This document shows, piece after piece, positions 43,591 through 54,007 of a stretch of 64,000 nucleotides of DNA (within the stretch, counting starts at the first letter, position 1; the number at the start of each line of letters is the position of its first letter). The stretch is from assembly GCA_001600455.1 (NCBI GenBank), contig BCKC01000002.1:3548171-3612170 (forward strand), written 5' to 3'. A model generated the notes under the pieces. The model was not told where the DNA came from, did no database searches, and saw only the letters and a list, made by a program, of their open reading frames with translations. Source of the stretch: Endocalyx cinctus. Taxonomy: Eukaryota > Ascomycota > Sordariomycetes > Amphisphaeriales > Apiosporaceae. The translations under genes and the position numbers were made by a program.

Positions 43591-45300
43591 CTAAAACGTT
43601 TTATTCGACCTGATACAAAACTCTGAAGTTTTGCAATTCTTTATCTTTTGTTGTTCTAATGAGGCTGTTGTAGGTTTGCCCGTTGATACAGTAGAATTGC
43701 GGCGACGTGGGGGAACATTTAGCTCTTTATTGGTTCATCCCAGAACTTACGGCGTACCTGTTTCCGAACCAGCAGCTACAGCTCAGAGCTCGCGCTTGCT
43801 GTGGAGTCAATTCAAAAATTGGTGGCTAAGTAATTGGACAGTGGCTTGTGTGGCTTGCGAAGCTTGATTAAACGGGTCTACGTAAGTGTTTACCTCCCCT
43901 TTCCATTACATAGCTTCGACATTAAACCGTGCCTTTCTCTTATAGAATTCCTTACACGACGTAACCTAACTAAATCCCGGGCTCCTGTTTGATTGCATAT
44001 ATCATAAAATAAAATGAAAATAAAATCTTCTCGGGAGAAGGTAAGACTCGGGCTTAGTGGCTTATGGTTCACTCGGTAATGGCAAACATTACCACGATGA
44101 GATCGGGAATTGAACTCATTCAATGGGTGATTTCTCTTCTCTTTCGGACCAATTCGAACATCAATATCTTTATATATAACTGATATAGTAATTGAGATGC
44201 GATTTCTGAACCGTACAGTGAGGCGTATGGCGTGCTAGGGGCGCAATGTCTTAGATTACAACAATTTTTCCCCCATGAGAGTATGTAAAATATGGCCACA
44301 AATAGTAGCTTTCTTGCAAATTACCGGTTTACACGTCTACCAGTGACATTTTCAGCGCGTATCGCATTGGTTAAGCTAAGAGCCGTGGCCTTGAAGGTGT
44401 TCGGTATATCTCTCCTTGTCTTGGGGCCGGACTCGTTGGGTGGCGATAATATTAATAACAGCAGATATCGACGGATTGGGTAGTTATGAGATGATGCTCT
44501 AGTGAGAGGCAGTAGCAGCAACGGACATATAGAACATAAAACGCAGTGGCATCTGGCTCCGAATATTAACCCTTTCAAGGTTATATCTGTCACGCACGAC
44601 CATAGCTGCTGGAGAACTCGGGATCCCGTCCACTCTCCCATAGATAAGCCGGTAAGCGGAGAGTTGTCAGGGGTGGGGGCGGAGAACACGAAAAACCGAA
44701 AACTGATTTCGGTCGCTGTCTCGCCTCGCCGTGCTCGTCTTGCCGCTCTCCCTCCTCCATCTCCGTTTTTACCTTTTTGCAGCCGTCTCTTAACCGCCCA
44801 ACCTTACCACCCTCCCCCATCGTGTAGATCGTGGGCGTCCCCACCAACCTTTATGAGCATCCTTGCGCATATTGTTGTCAACCCTGCCGGGATGGGGGCC
44901 TCACAGCATCGGGGGCGGTGTCACGGAATCTGTACTAAGAGCTTACTATTCGAAAAATAACTGATATAATTTTTCTAATAATAAGGTTGAGGAAGTAAGG
45001 AAGGGAAGTAAGTAAGTGATTGGGACGGTGCGCACCTTCATAGCTACCACTCATTACCTAATACCTCATCGATACCCCTTATCTAATCTATGACCTAACT
45101 AACCTATTACCTGACAGGTGGCTCTCAGCCATGCCGTTACAACCATGGAGAGATTACAAGGCCGTGTACCGGGACAGACTCCTAGCGAGCATACATCTAA
45201 TATTTCGTCACCAATCTGGCGAACTGTCAAGTTTTCCCGAGAACCCCGCGTAGTCTTCATTCAGAACTCCTGTGATACTGGCACAATAAACCGCGTTAAG
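43591..45300. other. Intergenic, 1.7 kb, with the left inverted-repeat arm
   Basis: No intact gene. It contains the left arm of the 91-bp inverted repeat (44568-44658) inside a weakly coding-looking stretch on the minus strand. An upstream in-frame ATG for the GNAT gene lies at 45145, but homology as I recall it starts at 45301. A tRNA-like sequence near 44080-44110 is too degenerate to call. Confidence 0.4.
44568..44658 (+). repeat. Left arm of 91-bp inverted repeat
   Basis: The reverse complement of this segment matches 48325-48415 at 89 of 91 positions by eye; both differences are transitions. Similarity ends abruptly on both sides apart from a few bases. The arms flank a 3.67 kb segment with the GNAT and GST genes. 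Confidence 0.85.
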
Positions 45301-46166
45301 ATGTCGAAGCAGCTATACGAGACGTTTTCCGGTCACGACGTCACGGATACCATGTTGGAAAATGCTGTAAAATTGTTTAACATTAACTATGGGACTTGGG
45401 GAGAGCTTTCAGGGAAAAAAGGTGAGCAGTACAACCGTCTCTTCCGAGTCACCATCCCTAATGCCTTCCTCCAGGACCCGTCAGACTAAGTGCTCGTCGG
45501 TTACGGGAGCAATACCTGCCGAACACTGCTGCTGCGACGTACACCATGGTAACCATCGACGGAAACTTTGCCGGAAACGCATTTGCCTGCCGTTGGAAAT
45601 GCGGCGCGAAAAACATATGCTGGGTTACCCAATTGGTAGTGGACAGAGAATATCGTGAACGTGGACTGGCAACCGGTCTTCTCAGATCGCTCAAGATGGA
45701 TACGGATGATGTATATGGCATCATGAGCTCCCACCCGGCTGCGTGCTTGGCAGCAGCCTCGTCGTTCGGCGATAAACCCCCCCCCAATTGCTCACTATGC
45801 TACATTTGATACTAATATTGAGTAGCAACCATCGAGAAGATCCCCTTGGACTTCATCAAAAAGAATGCAGACGCTGTTATGAAAACGTCGCCGATATCCT
45901 ATATCAAGTCAGCGCGCCTCTGCGGCACCCTTTTCGAGACCGAAGATTCAACGGGTCTGGCTTCGGGAGCCAACACGGACTTTTTTGTGGACCACGACGA
46001 GCCCTTGGATGTCTTAAGCATAGTTCGAGAAACGTGGGATTGGCCGCTCGGGGACCTTCCTGACGGCTACGAGTATCTTCTTATCCTGTCTGCTAAACGT
46101 CGTCGGTCGAGATTTTTATCGTCGTCAAGACCCACAGGCGGTTCTTCTATTTCTACAGTCAACTAG
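45301..46166 (+). CDS. Fungal GNAT-like N-acetyltransferase
   Basis: Three exons, 45301-45421, 45475-45771 and 45826-46166, 252 residues if both introns are removed. The central part has the acetyl-CoA binding region of GNAT enzymes: NAFACRWKCG, ICWVTQLVVDREYRERGLAT (Arg/Gly-rich motif A loop), then GIMSSHPAACLAAA. The start MSKQLYETFSGHDVTD and the C-terminal DTDF-type block (SGANTDFFVDHDEP, YLLILSAKRRRS) are what I remember from a fungus-specific GNAT family with unknown substrate. Intron 1 is a normal GT-AG of 53 bp. Intron 2 (54 bp) has a good branch site TACTAAT and acceptor but begins ATAAAC; no GT donor exists at this place. The gene is either decaying or uses a rare AT-AG intron. Confidence 0.7.
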
Positions 46167-47046
46167 CTCTTTCAGAGGTGTATAGATAGGTAGCCGAGTG
46201 TCCCCCTTATCCGCCTGACTTCTAGACAAGTGTATTAAATTTTATCCCCCCCTTTTTATACCTAGAATGTGCCTTGAAGAAGAGCAGTATTATTTAATAC
46301 CACGATACTGCACCTGGTTGCAAACATCATTGAGAAGATACGTACCGAATAGAAGTCTTACTGACAGCTATTCCACGCTAGACTGACTATATATGGATAT
46401 GCTAGCAGCTGAATAAGCATACGTACACCGTATGTACATTATCTAATCTACTGACCGGCCGGGCTTTACAGCTTCCCTTCTCTATCATATCGATCCCTTG
46501 TAGGCCTATTTGCCTCTTTAATTTGCTTCGGTTAGCTATCTCGCTTCGTAGCCGGAGGTCCCGCAGCTCTCAGAACTCTCGCAGGATGCAACCGCGACCA
46601 CAAAAGGGAGAAGGTATGCAAAGGCCTTTTTTCACATCGGCAATGCGGGGTCAGCAAGTACGTAGAAAAGTAGCCAATGTTGGTTTCACGATACTCTTCT
46701 TGCAGTCACCGAAGTTAGGAATGATTTGATTTACTAGTATTGGGTACGTGCGGTACATGACCCCTTGCTATACATGCACTGTAACAACATACCAACCAAC
46801 ACACATACCAACACACATACCAACACACATACCAACACACATACCAACACACATACCAACACACATACCAACACACATACCAACACACTGTTAAACTGTA
46901 TATCTTACTGTAGCTCTTTTCCGACTTGGACCTCTCTTTATTTCGTCTCAGTCATAATCATTGACAAACATGGCACGCGTGGGTCCGGGAACCAGGTCTT
47001 CTTCACTCTTCAATCAATCCACCAAGCCCCGACATCTATCGAAATT
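46167..47046. other. Intergenic with minisatellite, no supported gene
   Basis: About 880 bp between the GNAT and GST genes. It includes the 12-bp tandem repeat at 46789-46890. A 68-codon open frame around 46523-46729 starts at TTG and is not convincing. Confidence 0.4.
46789..46890 (+). repeat. Minisatellite, seven perfect copies of ACACATACCAAC
   Basis: Seven perfect 12-bp units occupy 46801-46884, with partial units on both sides. It lies about 160 bp upstream of the GST start, so copy number could vary between strains near a promoter. Confidence 0.95.
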
Positions 47047-48061
47047 ATGGCAGATTTAATGAAAATCCGTGTATGGTTAACTCGTAAGTAAATACGCAAA
47101 ACCACTCCCCAATTGGTGCTGATTCTAATCATATAATGAATAGCCCCTGGTCCCAATTCTTGGAAAGTGAGTATATTTTGACGCTCCAAGCACGTTAATA
47201 AAATAGAAGAATCAGATTAACATAAGATCCTCAGGTCGTTTTTGTTCTAGAGGAGCTAGGAGTGCCCTACGAAATCAAAGCCTTTAGTCATCTCGATGTC
47301 AAGAAAAAGCCTTTCACTGACATTAATCCTAATGGCCGAGTCCCAGGTAAAACCCTAGCAATTCTCAAGTCTCCCCCTTCTCTCTCTCCCCCTCTTCTTT
47401 TAATAGCTAAGTTATTTTTAAAGCTATCGAGGATCCGAACACCGACCTGACGCTCTGGGAGTCTGGCGCTATCGTTCAATATATCATAGAACAATACGAC
47501 GTAAACAAAATACTTAGCTACGACACGCTGAAGGAGAAGCACCATTTAAATCAGTGGCTACAGTTCCAAATGAGTGGGCAAGGCCCCTATTATGGAGTCG
47601 CCGCATGGTAAGTAACCAATTAAACTCCTCCATTCCCTTCTGATAACTTAAACTAATTATTAACGTCATCACTATCCAGGTTTAACGTTCTCCACCACGA
47701 GAAACTTCCGTCCGCGATCGAGCGATATAATGATCAATTGAAGCGCGTCCTGGCTGTTTTGGACGGTTGGCTCGAAAGCAGACAGTGGTTAGTAGGCGAC
47801 AAGATGACCTACGCGGACCTGGCTTGGGTACCGTGGAACGACCGCATCGACAGCACCATCCTCTGCGCTCCCGAGGACAAGTTCGCCGGCTTTCCGAATG
47901 TGCAGGCCTGGCACGAGCGCATGATAGCCCGTCCCGCTTGGAAAAGGGCCATGGCTGTCCGAAGCGGTCTCATGAAAGAACAAGGCTTGGAACAGGAGAC
48001 TGGTAGACCTGCAGGATTCAAAACTCTCCAAGAGTATGAAGCTTCTAGGGCTAAGGAGTAG
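47047..48061 (+). CDS. Glutathione S-transferase, Ure2p-like class
   Basis: Five exons: 47047-47083, 47144-47166 (23 nt), 47235-47346, 47424-47607 and 47680-48061, 245 residues, all GT-AG with matching phases. The thioredoxin-fold N-domain includes TPPGPNSWKV at the glutathione site, then FVLEELGVPYEIK, the cis-Pro segment NGRVPAIEDP and the SNAIL-type motif ESGAIVQYI. The all-helical C-domain contains WLVGDKMTYADLAWVPWN. This is the fungal Ure2p-like/GTE group, usually detoxifying electrophiles with glutathione; a nitrogen-regulatory role is unlikely without the prion-like extension, which is absent. It lies inside the inverted-repeat interval, next to a GNAT gene and upstream of a terpene synthase relic. 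Confidence 0.92.
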
Positions 48062-48324
48062 GGAGTTATCCATCTAACACGTCTTCATGATAACACTTCT
48101 TAGATATATTTAGCCGTCTAGTTACGCCCGGACCCAACCTAGCCGCCCTCAATATAATATTAAGAAGAACAAGTCATATATTTCAAGTATATGAAAATTC
48201 CGGTATTCTAATCGTAAACGAAGAAAAAATAACTAAAGAAAATAAAGGAGGAAAAAATAATAATTAAAAAAAACGTACAACACCAGGGATTCGCTGGTCG
48301 TCACCGACCCAACTACTAATCTGG

Positions 48325-48415
48325 CGCTTACCGGCTTATCTATGGGAGAGCGGACGGGATCCCGAGTTCTCCAGCAGCTATGGTCGTACGTGACAGATAT
48401 AACCTTGAAAGGGTT
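48325..48415 (-). repeat. Right arm of 91-bp inverted repeat
   Basis: Matches the reverse complement of 44568-44658 with two transitions. On the plus strand it keeps an open frame (LTGLSMGERTGSRVLQQLW), suggesting the repeat derives from coding DNA. It ends inside the start of the terpene synthase relic. Confidence 0.85.
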
Positions 48416-48935
48416 TATAAAGTTGATTTAACGTTGAGTCTAGCTTCTAGCGAGGAAGCTCCTAATTATCTACTTACGAAGACTTGTGTTACCGACTTGC
48501 CACACAGAAGGACTACCTCTGTAAAGTCAGCAGAGTTACCAACATCTGACTCGAGATTAGTAGCGCCTGCCGAAATAATGTCCACCACGATCTCGGGTAA
48601 TACGATTGCTGATAAGTTATCCATGAGACGTTTTTGGAAAACAGCTCCAAGTATGTTATTTTCTGTCCTTCTTGAAAAAACAGAGGCTGGAAATATTCTC
48701 TCGTCACGCTATGGGTGAGGATAAGTATCTTACCTTTATACCTTTTACATGGACCGCATGTCGAGCAAAAAAACCGGGATCGGTGGGTATCGGGGTTCTA
48801 CGCGAAATGATGGTCATATCGATGTTGAACTATGAAGTTGATGAATTTATGGAAACGGCGGACCCGAAAGAATACTTATTGGATGATCATCCTTCACCGC
48901 TTCCCGTCATGACATGTCACTACATAGGGGGCTAA
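48400..48935 (+). pseudogene. Relic of a fungal diterpene synthase (CPS/KS type)
   Basis: Two overlapping frames. The first (to about 48718) reads RVYKVDLTLSLASSE, then KLSMRRFWKTAPSMLFSVLL; after a frameshift near 48677 the second continues with KKQRLEIFSRHAMGEDKYL, FIPFTWTACR and REMMVISMLNYEVDEFMET before a stop at 48935. These segments, in this order, line up with my memory of the region preceding and opening the class I domain of fungal bifunctional ent-kaurene synthases (which has DEDKYLSIIPFTWVGC and MMYLSLLGYQTDEYMEAVAG). Only about 170 of some 950 residues remain; the N-terminal class II domain, its DxDD motif and the class I metal-binding motifs are absent. The left end coincides with the inverted-repeat arm. 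It is a broken fragment, not a functional gene. Confidence 0.65.
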
Positions 48936-49046
48936 AGGGGTACATATCAGTTTTTACAAGTCAAAACCGTAGCTTCTGGGAGTGAAGTTTTCGTACTGGA
49001 CGGGGGTCAATCGAAGAGACGAATACTTGCATAAATCAAGGCACTT

Positions 49047-49580
49047 TCAAAGTAGACCACTTTTTGAATTTCGTTTTCCTATAGGCAGTTCCAAGAGATT
49101 CTGAAAGTACCTAATGAGAATATTTAATTTAAACATGGTAAGATTTATAATACCAGCTATGAAGGTTCGGTCATCAAGTCCAGCAGCAAGCCTATTAAAC
49201 CAACGCGCGCGAAACCTCAACCCATAGAGCCGAAGGCATGTAAACAACATTTCAGTTATCCTGCCTTCGACTGGTTGACTGCAGTTAGTCGAGTACTGCC
49301 GATCCCAAGATTCGAAAGGCCGAAAATTATTCATACCACCTCGGAGAAAGTAAATAGACACGGAGTAGGTGTATGAAGTAGACGGAGAAGAAAGGAAAAT
49401 GCCGAGATAAACAATCTGACGGGATAGTGTAAGAGTGTCTCTAACTATAGATTTGGTTCGCTTATAGTACGCCTCGTAGATTACTTACATCTTTGTAAGA
49501 TACAGAGGGCCGCGTTCGGATACAACCATTGGCGCATTTGGTACCTCCGTGTCTTTGCTCGTGGTCGCATTTTCGGCCAT
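49047..49580 (-). pseudogene. Possible two-exon gene or relic, unknown family
   Basis: On the minus strand an ATG at 49578-49580 opens a frame (MAENATTSKDTEVPNAPMVV) that ends at a good donor, AAGAT|GTAAGT, at 49488. A TTAG acceptor at 49441-49442 leads in phase to a second exon ending at 49047, giving 161 residues. The second exon contains basic and hydrophobic blocks (YGLRFRARWFNRLAAGLDD, FIAGIINLTMF). I do not recognise the family. Its position among clear gene debris and its short length suggest a truncated copy. Confidence 0.3.
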
Positions 49581-49767
49581 GAAAGTTTCCTATCAGAGAG
49601 TAAATACTTTTATCCCTGTACGGTAGTCCATGCCATAAGATCAATTTTTGTAATGTCGTACATATATAAGTATATACTCGGTTAAGAACGGCGTGTCCGT
49701 GAAATGCGCCTCAAACTCAGTGTCTCGTTTCATCCTGTGTACCAGGCGCAGAGCATACATAGGAGCT

Positions 49768-50157
49768 TATACTGGGTGTCGAGAAACCCGAAATTGTTGG
49801 CGTTGACTTACTGGAAGCTCCTCCTCTAGCCTCCGCTGTCGATGACCTTATGAATGCGAGGAAAATGATGGTTTCCGTCATAGGTAAATACGTCATTATT
49901 CATTCCTGATTAAAAAAAGATTTACTATAAGAGGTAGTAAAATAGATCTGTGTGGATAAGTCGTCACTCACGCATCACTCACGAGAAAACCAGGAAGACC
50001 TCTATATCGCACTGCGGTATCAAGATACATCCAATATAACAGAACCATGGTGATTAACAATTGTGAGGGGCCCGGGTTAGATGATTACTTCGGGAGCAAA
50101 AGGAACTACCCAGCATGCGTCTCCATAGTAAGAGTCGAGTATGTCAGTTTCGATGGT
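49768..50157 (+). other. Coding-like debris, unknown family
   Basis: An open stretch (EKPEIVGVDLLEAPPLASAV to MMVSVI) ends at a donor-like GTAAAT around 49885. A second stretch at about 49966-50157 (YIQYNRTMVINNCEGPG, DDYFGSKRNYPACVSI) is open to a TAG. Amino-acid composition looks protein-like, but no start, no full model and no family can be given. They may be exons of one decayed gene. Confidence 0.25.
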
Positions 50158-50895
50158 TAGTTCTGGTATAGATGTTCATTCTAAGGGTTACACATCCATT
50201 AGTGACGCATTGGATGATAGACCAAGACTTGCTAGAATCTCACGAGAGAGTATTGACCAAATATACCATATCTTTAATAGTAACAATCATACTACCCTTT
50301 CCAGCAAGAATGGAGGCTGATCACGTACTATTGGTACGTGGACGTTGACTTTTGCGGTTTTCGTTGTTGGGGTAATGCTACTGTAAATAGTTTAGGCCGG
50401 GGGTGATTGGTGGGGGAGTAAATGAACGAATATACCTGAATTCGGTAACTGGGACGCTATAACTTGTCTGCTACTGGAGCTATCCATATGGATATTGACA
50501 TTCGTGGGGTTTGTGTGTAACGTGGGTAAACGTGGGGCACAAAACACAAATTTTATTTTTCTTTTCCTTAAGAAAAAAAAAAAAAAAAAAAAAGTGGCGT
50601 AGCTTAGGCACTAATAAGAAAAAGAAAGAAAAAAGCTTCCCGCTTCGGTGCGACTTCGGTGACAGATGGGATGACCGAATTAAGAGAATACGGAAAGGAA
50701 CGGGTTGGATAGGACACATAAGTGTATCAGATATCGGAAGGGAAAGCTTATTATTCTCCATTCTTTTTTTTCTTCTTATTTATTATGGTTACGTTAACCT
50801 CTTAAAGACCTTTTCCCTCCCATCTTCTCCAGGTACATTAGTGAAACTTTCACCTTCAGAACCCACCCCACCAGCAAACCCAGAAATCTTCCAAG
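50158..50895. other. Intergenic, upstream of P5C reductase, no gene
   Basis: AT-rich with a long A-run around 50570-50594 and T-rich tracts near 50765. It holds the promoter and leader of the P5C reductase gene. Confidence 0.4.
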
Positions 50896-52025
50896 ATGTT
50901 GGCTATCACCCATCAAGCTCACGATGCCCACGACCATCTGACCTTGGCCGTCCTAGGCTGTGGTAAGTAAAATAATGATGCAACACCCTCGAAAAAGCTT
51001 CGCTACTCAAGAAAGGAAAGCTGCCGCGATCGGGACCAGAACGGGATTTGCTAACCACGATAATTTTTTTTTTTTTTTTTTGCTTAGGTACCATGGGTAT
51101 CGCCATCCTCTCCGGCATCCTCAACTCTCTGCAGGAGATGTCCGGGCCGCGACCGCTCCAGCAGACGCCCTCGGCATCGGGCCGATCGACCCCGGCGGAC
51201 GAGGTGCCGGCGCAGCTGCCGTCGCGGTTCATCGCGTGCGTGCGGCGGCCCGAGTCGGCGAAGCGGGCGAAGCAGGCCCTCTGGGCGCACAGCTCGGTCG
51301 TGAAGGTAGTCCAGAACGAGAACGTCGCGGCCGTGATGAAGTCGGAGGTCGTCCTGCTCGCGTGCAAGCCGTACATGGTGGAGGAGCTCCTGTCCGAGCC
51401 GGGCATGTCCAAGGCCCTGCACGGCAAGCTCCTCGTCAGCATCTGCGCCGGCGTCACCGTCGACCAGATCGAGACCGTCCTCCACGGCGCCGTCCCCGTT
51501 AAAGATCCCGAGGTCGACGGCCGCTGCCGCATCGTCCGCGCCATGCCTAACACGGCCAGCATGATCCGCGAGAGCATGACCGTCGTCGCCAACAGCAAGC
51601 CCCCCCTGCCCCCCCAGACTTCGGCCCTCGTCACTTGGATCTTCCGCCGCATCGGCGACGTCGTCTACCTCCCCGCCGCTACCATGGACGCCTCCACCGC
51701 CCTCTGCGGCTCCGGCCCGGCCTTCTTCTCCCTCATGCTCGAGGCCGCTATCGACGGCGCCGTGGCTATGGGACTGCCCCGCGCCGAGGCCCAGAGGATG
51801 GCCGCACAAACGATGAAGGGAACCGCTGCGCTGGTATTGGAAGGGGAACACCCTGCCCTGCTTAGGGACAAGGTCAGCACGCCGGGTGGCTGCACCATTG
51901 GTGGTCTTTTAGTTCTTGAGGAGGGTCGCGTTCGCGGCACCGTTGCGAGAGCCGTTAGAGAAGCTACCGTTGTAGCGAGTCAGTTGGGCCAAGGTGTGCA
52001 GGGTGTCAATGGAACTAGATTTTAA
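50896..52025 (+). CDS. PRO3: Pyrroline-5-carboxylate reductase
   Basis: Two exons, 50896-50962 and 51088-52025, phase 1, 334 residues. The NAD(P)-binding start LAVLGCGTMGIAILSGIL spans the intron. Later blocks include ACKPYMVEELL, GKLLVSICAGVTVDQIE, RAMPNTASMIRESMT (the conserved MPN region) and the C-terminal signature GSGPAFFSLMLEA to STPGGCTIGGLLVLEEG. The enzyme performs the last step of proline synthesis, reducing P5C with NAD(P)H in the cytosol. It is a little longer than bacterial ProC because of a Ser/Pro-rich insertion near residues 45-65. Exon 2 is extremely GC-rich with C/G-ending codons, suggesting strong codon bias and high expression. A run of over 20 T precedes the acceptor. 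Confidence 0.95.
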
Positions 52026-52394
52026 TTTATAAAAAAGTTTTTCTGAAACTTTGCATTCATGGCGCTGGAGTTACGGTTGGTTATATTATTAAACACAAAA
52101 TAGACATTATTTCTCGAGAGGAAAGCAATTGATTTGCTCAATAAATAGAATTGCTTGAGTGTCTAGTGTCCCCTATATAAGCCATCGTGCGCACATACAG
52201 GTGTATGTAATCATCCAGGTCAGATTAAGCCCCTTTTCGGCCCCCCGGTCTCTCCAACAATTATTGGTCATCGTTCCCCCCCTCGATAGAACCCTATAAG
52301 GACAAAGTACAGTGCAGGTATCATGAAAAGAACCGAAACTCCCAGCCCAAAAATAAATCCCGTTGTGCAATGATACAAAGAATAGTGGATAGCT
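52026..52394. other. Convergent intergenic region, no gene
   Basis: 369 bp between the stops of P5C reductase and HAT1. It should carry both 3' UTRs and poly(A) signals; nothing else is seen. Confidence 0.4.
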
Positions 52395-54007
52395 TTAAGC
52401 ATCCTCGACACGCACTTTCTTACTCGCGGGTGCTTCTTCGCCAGCATTGCCGTTGAATTTTCTCTTCCCATTGGCAACGACGGGCGTTGCCTCCAGGCGG
52501 TCGAGGATCTGAGCATACTCCTGTTCGACGGCATCTACGGTCTCGTTTATCTTCAGGATACGCTCGCTCGTGTCGAATTCGGCCAGGAGGGTGAGATTGC
52601 GACGATATAGACGTTGCTTCAGAACTAATCGCCAGAGCGTATACGCTTGCTTGTCGGCCTGCGAAGGAGCAGGTCTAACCAGCACGGGATCCAGAGTAGG
52701 CCGGACGGAATCCGGAAGCTTCGACATGAGGTGCATTTCGGTGAGACGCCAGAACTGGCGCGGCGCGATCTTCGCCTTGACTCGCATCTCTTCCAGTCCC
52801 GCGATGTCGACAATCCCCTCGGCAGACGAGCGAGAAGCTTCGGCGGAAGACGAGATCTGGGTGTTGTGAAGGAGCATGCCGCCTTTTCGGGGGACCGAAA
52901 TATCCGTCTTGACTTGAAGAGCCGCAAATTCAGGTACGTTTTTGCGCAGGTACTTCATGTCGCAAAGATCTCGCAGCAAATCGAAATCCTCGTTGGGATC
53001 CTCGACCGTAATCTCCCTCACAAAATCGTCCTTCCAATTGAGATGGAAGATAGTATTATAGAGCAAAGCGCCGACACCCTTTCCTTGGAATGGGGGCAGG
53101 ATGACGAACTGCGATATACGCGCGCGACGCGTTACGTTTGTGAGAGAGAATTCTCCCTGGGGGAGCTCCCAGGAGTCGTCAACCTTAGGTTTTATTAAGG
53201 CTTTCTTTTGACCTGGGCTCGGTGGAGGGGTTGGTTGTTGGAAGAACCAGAAGTCATGTACGGTCGAGAATCCCTGGAATATGTATTGGGTTCTATCTGC
53301 GGCGTCGGGAACCGTCTCCTTCTTGTAGACCATGAAGACAGACCACCGAGCGAGGTCACTCTCGGGCTCCTCATTTCCTTCGTTATCAATTCCTATGTAT
53401 GATCCGCCTTCGATAAAGAGGATGACCATGAGCTGAATGCGCTTTATGAGCTGTTTCACGGCAAGGTCGGACATGTCGCCTAGCCAAACCTCGTAGGTAC
53501 TTCCGTTCTTTTCAACCGTCTTCACGAGAGATCCAGGAGGTGTCCATGATTCAGGAATATCGTTTAGAGCTTGCGCGTATTGTTGTCGATTTTGAAATGC
53601 GACTAATTACACATCGTTAGCGAGAGAAAACGAAAGAAAGAGCAACATGGTAAAATTAACGAACCTCCCGGTAACCACTCCTTCGTCACCTCTTTGACAT
53701 CAAGGGCCTCTACTTCGCCAACGGTAGGGAACTTCTTCAAATGCGCCACCGAGAAGTTTGGCCGTAGATCTCGGGCATCATATTGAAGATTAATCTTTAA
53801 GCCCTTGTATCCGAATATCTGTTCGTCTTCGCCAAAGATAGGATAGGTGAATTTAGGATGAAATGATTCGATCTTCTCAACTCCGCCAGGACTAGGCTTT
53901 ACCAGAGATATGGTAAAAGCATCCTTAGAGTCGACAGTCCCTATATGAGATTAGCGCATATTCACTGTGAGTTTAAAGATATCAGAATAATTACATTCGT
54001 CCTCCAT
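52395..54007 (-). CDS. HAT1: Histone acetyltransferase type B catalytic subunit
   Basis: Three exons on the minus strand: a 13-nt first exon 53995-54007, then 53665-53940 and 52395-53602, 498 residues. The N-domain reads MEDEWTVDSKDAFTISLVKP, then FHPKFTYPIFGEDEQIFGYK, typical of Hat1. The GNAT domain holds RARISQFVILPPFQGKGVG (acetyl-CoA loop QGKGVG) and ITVEDPNEDFDLLRDLCD, the conserved VEDP block. Hat1 with Hat2 acetylates newly made histone H4 at Lys5 and Lys12 before assembly. The C-terminus ends in basic clusters (GKRKF, KKVRVEDA), a plausible nuclear signal. The tiny first exon is supported by phase and by the conserved MEDEW start; without it no ATG in frame precedes the domain. Confidence 0.95.

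Noticed and set aside
44080..44125. tRNA-like sequence with GAGTTCAATTCC on the minus strand
   Set aside because: A B-box-like word is present, but neither the T stem nor an acceptor stem can be paired, so no tRNA gene is called.
51084..51851. Long minus-strand frame opposite P5C reductase
   Set aside because: Result of the GC-rich codon pattern on the plus strand; rich in G, H, D and A without any domain.
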